Part shown: positions 62,879-64,000 of the stretch, piece after piece
How positions within the stretch are numbered: position 1 is the first letter of the stretch
Layout of the letters: each line of letters opens with the position of its first letter
Assembly (NCBI RefSeq): GCF_000006445.2
Contig: NC_006047.2
Location: 1,943,516-2,007,515, forward strand
Direction: 5' to 3'
DNA: 64,000 nt
Source of the DNA: Debaryomyces hansenii CBS767
Taxonomy: Eukaryota; Ascomycota; Pichiomycetes; Serinales; Debaryomycetaceae
Notes under the pieces: generated by a model
What the model was told of the DNA's origin: nothing
Database searches by the model: none
Seen by the model: only the letters and a program-made list of their open reading frames with translations
Program-made: the position numbers and the translations under genes

Positions 62879-63406
62879 ATGAGAATTCTGAAACAAATAC
62901 TTCTTTTATGCTATCTTTATTCGATTTCCTATAAATTGATGGAGTCTCACAAGAAAAAAAAAATACCGAATTTTTATTCATCACAATTAATTACGATGAA
63001 CAACAATACTTTTCGTAATAATATTAGGAGATATATTTTAGGGGGTGATGAGGATACCCGCATGGATATTGATCTGTTTGAAATTACCAAACTCAACTAT
63101 AGAGCATTGTTCGCTAAACTTGCGAATCAAAATATCAGCCATACAGAAATGATGTTTAAATTTTTTGCAATTGAAAATACATCTGATATGGATACAGTTC
63201 CTCAAAAGCAAAAGTGGTATTTTGACGATCATCCGGATGAATGGACAAAATTGTTCATCTTCTTTTGTGTTATGCCATTCACCGAGTACGAATTTCAAGG
63301 CAAAGATGGAAATTTGCTAAATCCTGATACGCTTCATAATATTTGTCCGAGTGAGGCTACTGACTATACCCTGCAACTGCGTGCAAACCGTTCAACCCCA
63401 TACTAA
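62879..63406 (+). CDS. Orphan protein, probably subtelomeric
   Basis: This is an open frame of 175 codons that I do not recognise. The first Met (62879) would give a hydrophobic start (ILKQILLLCYLYSISYK). Internal Mets at 62939 and 62996 would give a shorter soluble protein, and the last (MNNNTFRNN) is as plausible. The body is globular-looking, with acidic, aromatic-rich stretches (KWYFDDHPDEWTKLFIFFCV) and no membrane segment. It is divergent from the nuclease-kinase gene. It may be a family member or a fragment of one; no function can be given. Confidence 0.45.
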   Translation: MRILKQILLLCYLYSISYKLMESHKKKKIPNFYSSQLITMNNNTFRNNIRRYILGGDEDTRMDIDLFEITKLNYRALFAKLANQNISHTEMMFKFFAIENTSDMDTVPQKQKWYFDDHPDEWTKLFIFFCVMPFTEYEFQGKDGNLLNPDTLHNICPSEATDYTLQLRANRSTPY

Positions 63407-64000
63407 TAGCGTAAACTGTTTTTGTTTACTTTTCAGAGTACCATGACGTCATGATACTATTAAATCTAAACAAATAAACAAAGCATAACAATAATACCTA
63501 TAATTTACATAACCACAAGCTTAACATAAAACATACGTAATCATTTATAAACATATTAAAAACCGAATAAAAAACAATATATAAGAGTACATAATTAGTA
63601 CCTTCAATTTATCTCTTTCTTTGATAGTTGGATATTGGCTTTAAAGATCTACCTCTCATTATCTTCAAAAGATTATAGTTGCATAATCATCTGATACCTT
63701 AAATACTCTTTGTAAATCATTCATACTGCTATGGTTTATTCGACATTAATTGACTAATTCCATAAAATTTGAGTACTATTGCTTTTATTAATGTCCATTA
63801 GTGTCAGATAGCCGAGCTCTTTCAATTTTATCATAGTATATAATACTATGTTAGTATACACAATGATTGTAGCTTTTTGCGCATTACGGAGATTTTTAAA
63901 TGAATTGTTTGTTACAACATTATTCTACCAATGACTCCGAGGTACCAGGAGTCAAAGAATCTAAGCTAAATGTTTTCAAGCTTTGCTTCAATCATGTTTT
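63407..64000. other. Right-end intergenic region with palindromes
   Basis: 594 bp, AT-rich, no gene. There is a perfect 12-bp palindrome CATGACGTCATG at 63442-63453, an inverted repeat CATAGTAT-ATA-ATACTATG near 63833-63851, and GACTCC-N9-GGAGTC at 63933-63953. No telomeric repeat is seen. Confidence 0.45.
63442..63453. promoter_or_regulatory. CATGACGTCATG palindrome (ATF/CREB core TGACGTCA)
   Basis: Perfect 12-bp palindrome containing TGACGTCA, the site of ATF/CREB bZIP factors (Sko1-like in yeasts). It lies 36 bp downstream of the orphan frame's stop, so its target gene, if any, is to the right of the window. Confidence 0.4.

Overview
The window is nuclear DNA of a budding yeast (Saccharomycotina). 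The sequence is AT-rich. It carries short introns with near-canonical yeast signals (GTATGT or GTACGT donors, TACTAAC branch points), fungal Zn2Cys6 regulators, and a full set of yeast housekeeping orthologues (MDL1, a MUK1-like VPS9 protein, DER1 family, BTS1, DPH5, PER1, ZRT). The accessory gene content (JEN, DUR3, ATO, sorbose-reductase-like SDR, L-arabinitol dehydrogenase, a small secreted CFEM protein) fits a CTG-clade yeast such as Debaryomyces. That assignment is inference: I found no site that settles how CUG is read.

Layout. From 1 to about 14.5 kb lies a compact core block of single-copy genes, mostly intact and closely spaced: MDL1 (cut by the left edge), an F-box/LRR protein, an uncharacterised acidic protein, a VPS9-domain GEF, DER1 family, BTS1, an uncharacterised protein, DPH5, PER1 and a ZIP zinc transporter. 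From about 14.9 to 60 kb the character changes. Intergenic gaps reach 2 kb, and the genes are dispensable uptake and catabolic functions mixed with decayed copies. The intact ones are a luciferase-like flavin monooxygenase, an MDR oxidoreductase, a JEN carboxylate transporter with two tiny introns, a Zn2Cys6 regulator carrying a 314-bp tandem duplication, a spliced DUR3-type transporter, a 2OG-Fe(II) oxygenase, a CFEM protein, an FMO, a purine-cytosine permease, an ATO acetate transporter, two SDRs, an MFS sugar/polyol transporter, an L-arabinitol 4-dehydrogenase-like enzyme and a secreted intradiol dioxygenase. Pseudogenes in the same stretch include a second DUR3, two Baeyer-Villiger monooxygenases, an FMN hydroxyacid oxidase/lactate-monooxygenase-like gene, a Zn2Cys6 regulator, an MFS N-terminus and an aldo-keto reductase fragment.

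How the genes fit together. The 46-56 kb segment looks like a pentitol/L-arabinose module: an SDR of the sorbose/L-xylulose reductase type, a sugar/polyol transporter, a LAD-type dehydrogenase and a degraded regulator. The regions upstream of the first SDR and of the LAD gene share a diverged element of about 370 bp that includes a conserved CGG-N8-CCG palindrome. GACWGTSAACC motifs also recur upstream of the second SDR. The 20-45 kb segment is rich in transporters for carboxylates, urea or polyamines, nucleobases and acetate, consistent with scavenging poor carbon and nitrogen sources.

The last 4 kb looks subtelomeric. It holds a gene encoding a predicted PD-(D/E)XK nuclease-like domain fused to a complete protein kinase domain, with an in-frame stop just before an open C-terminal tail, plus one orphan reading frame. 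No rRNA, tRNA, CRISPR array or intact transposon was recognised.
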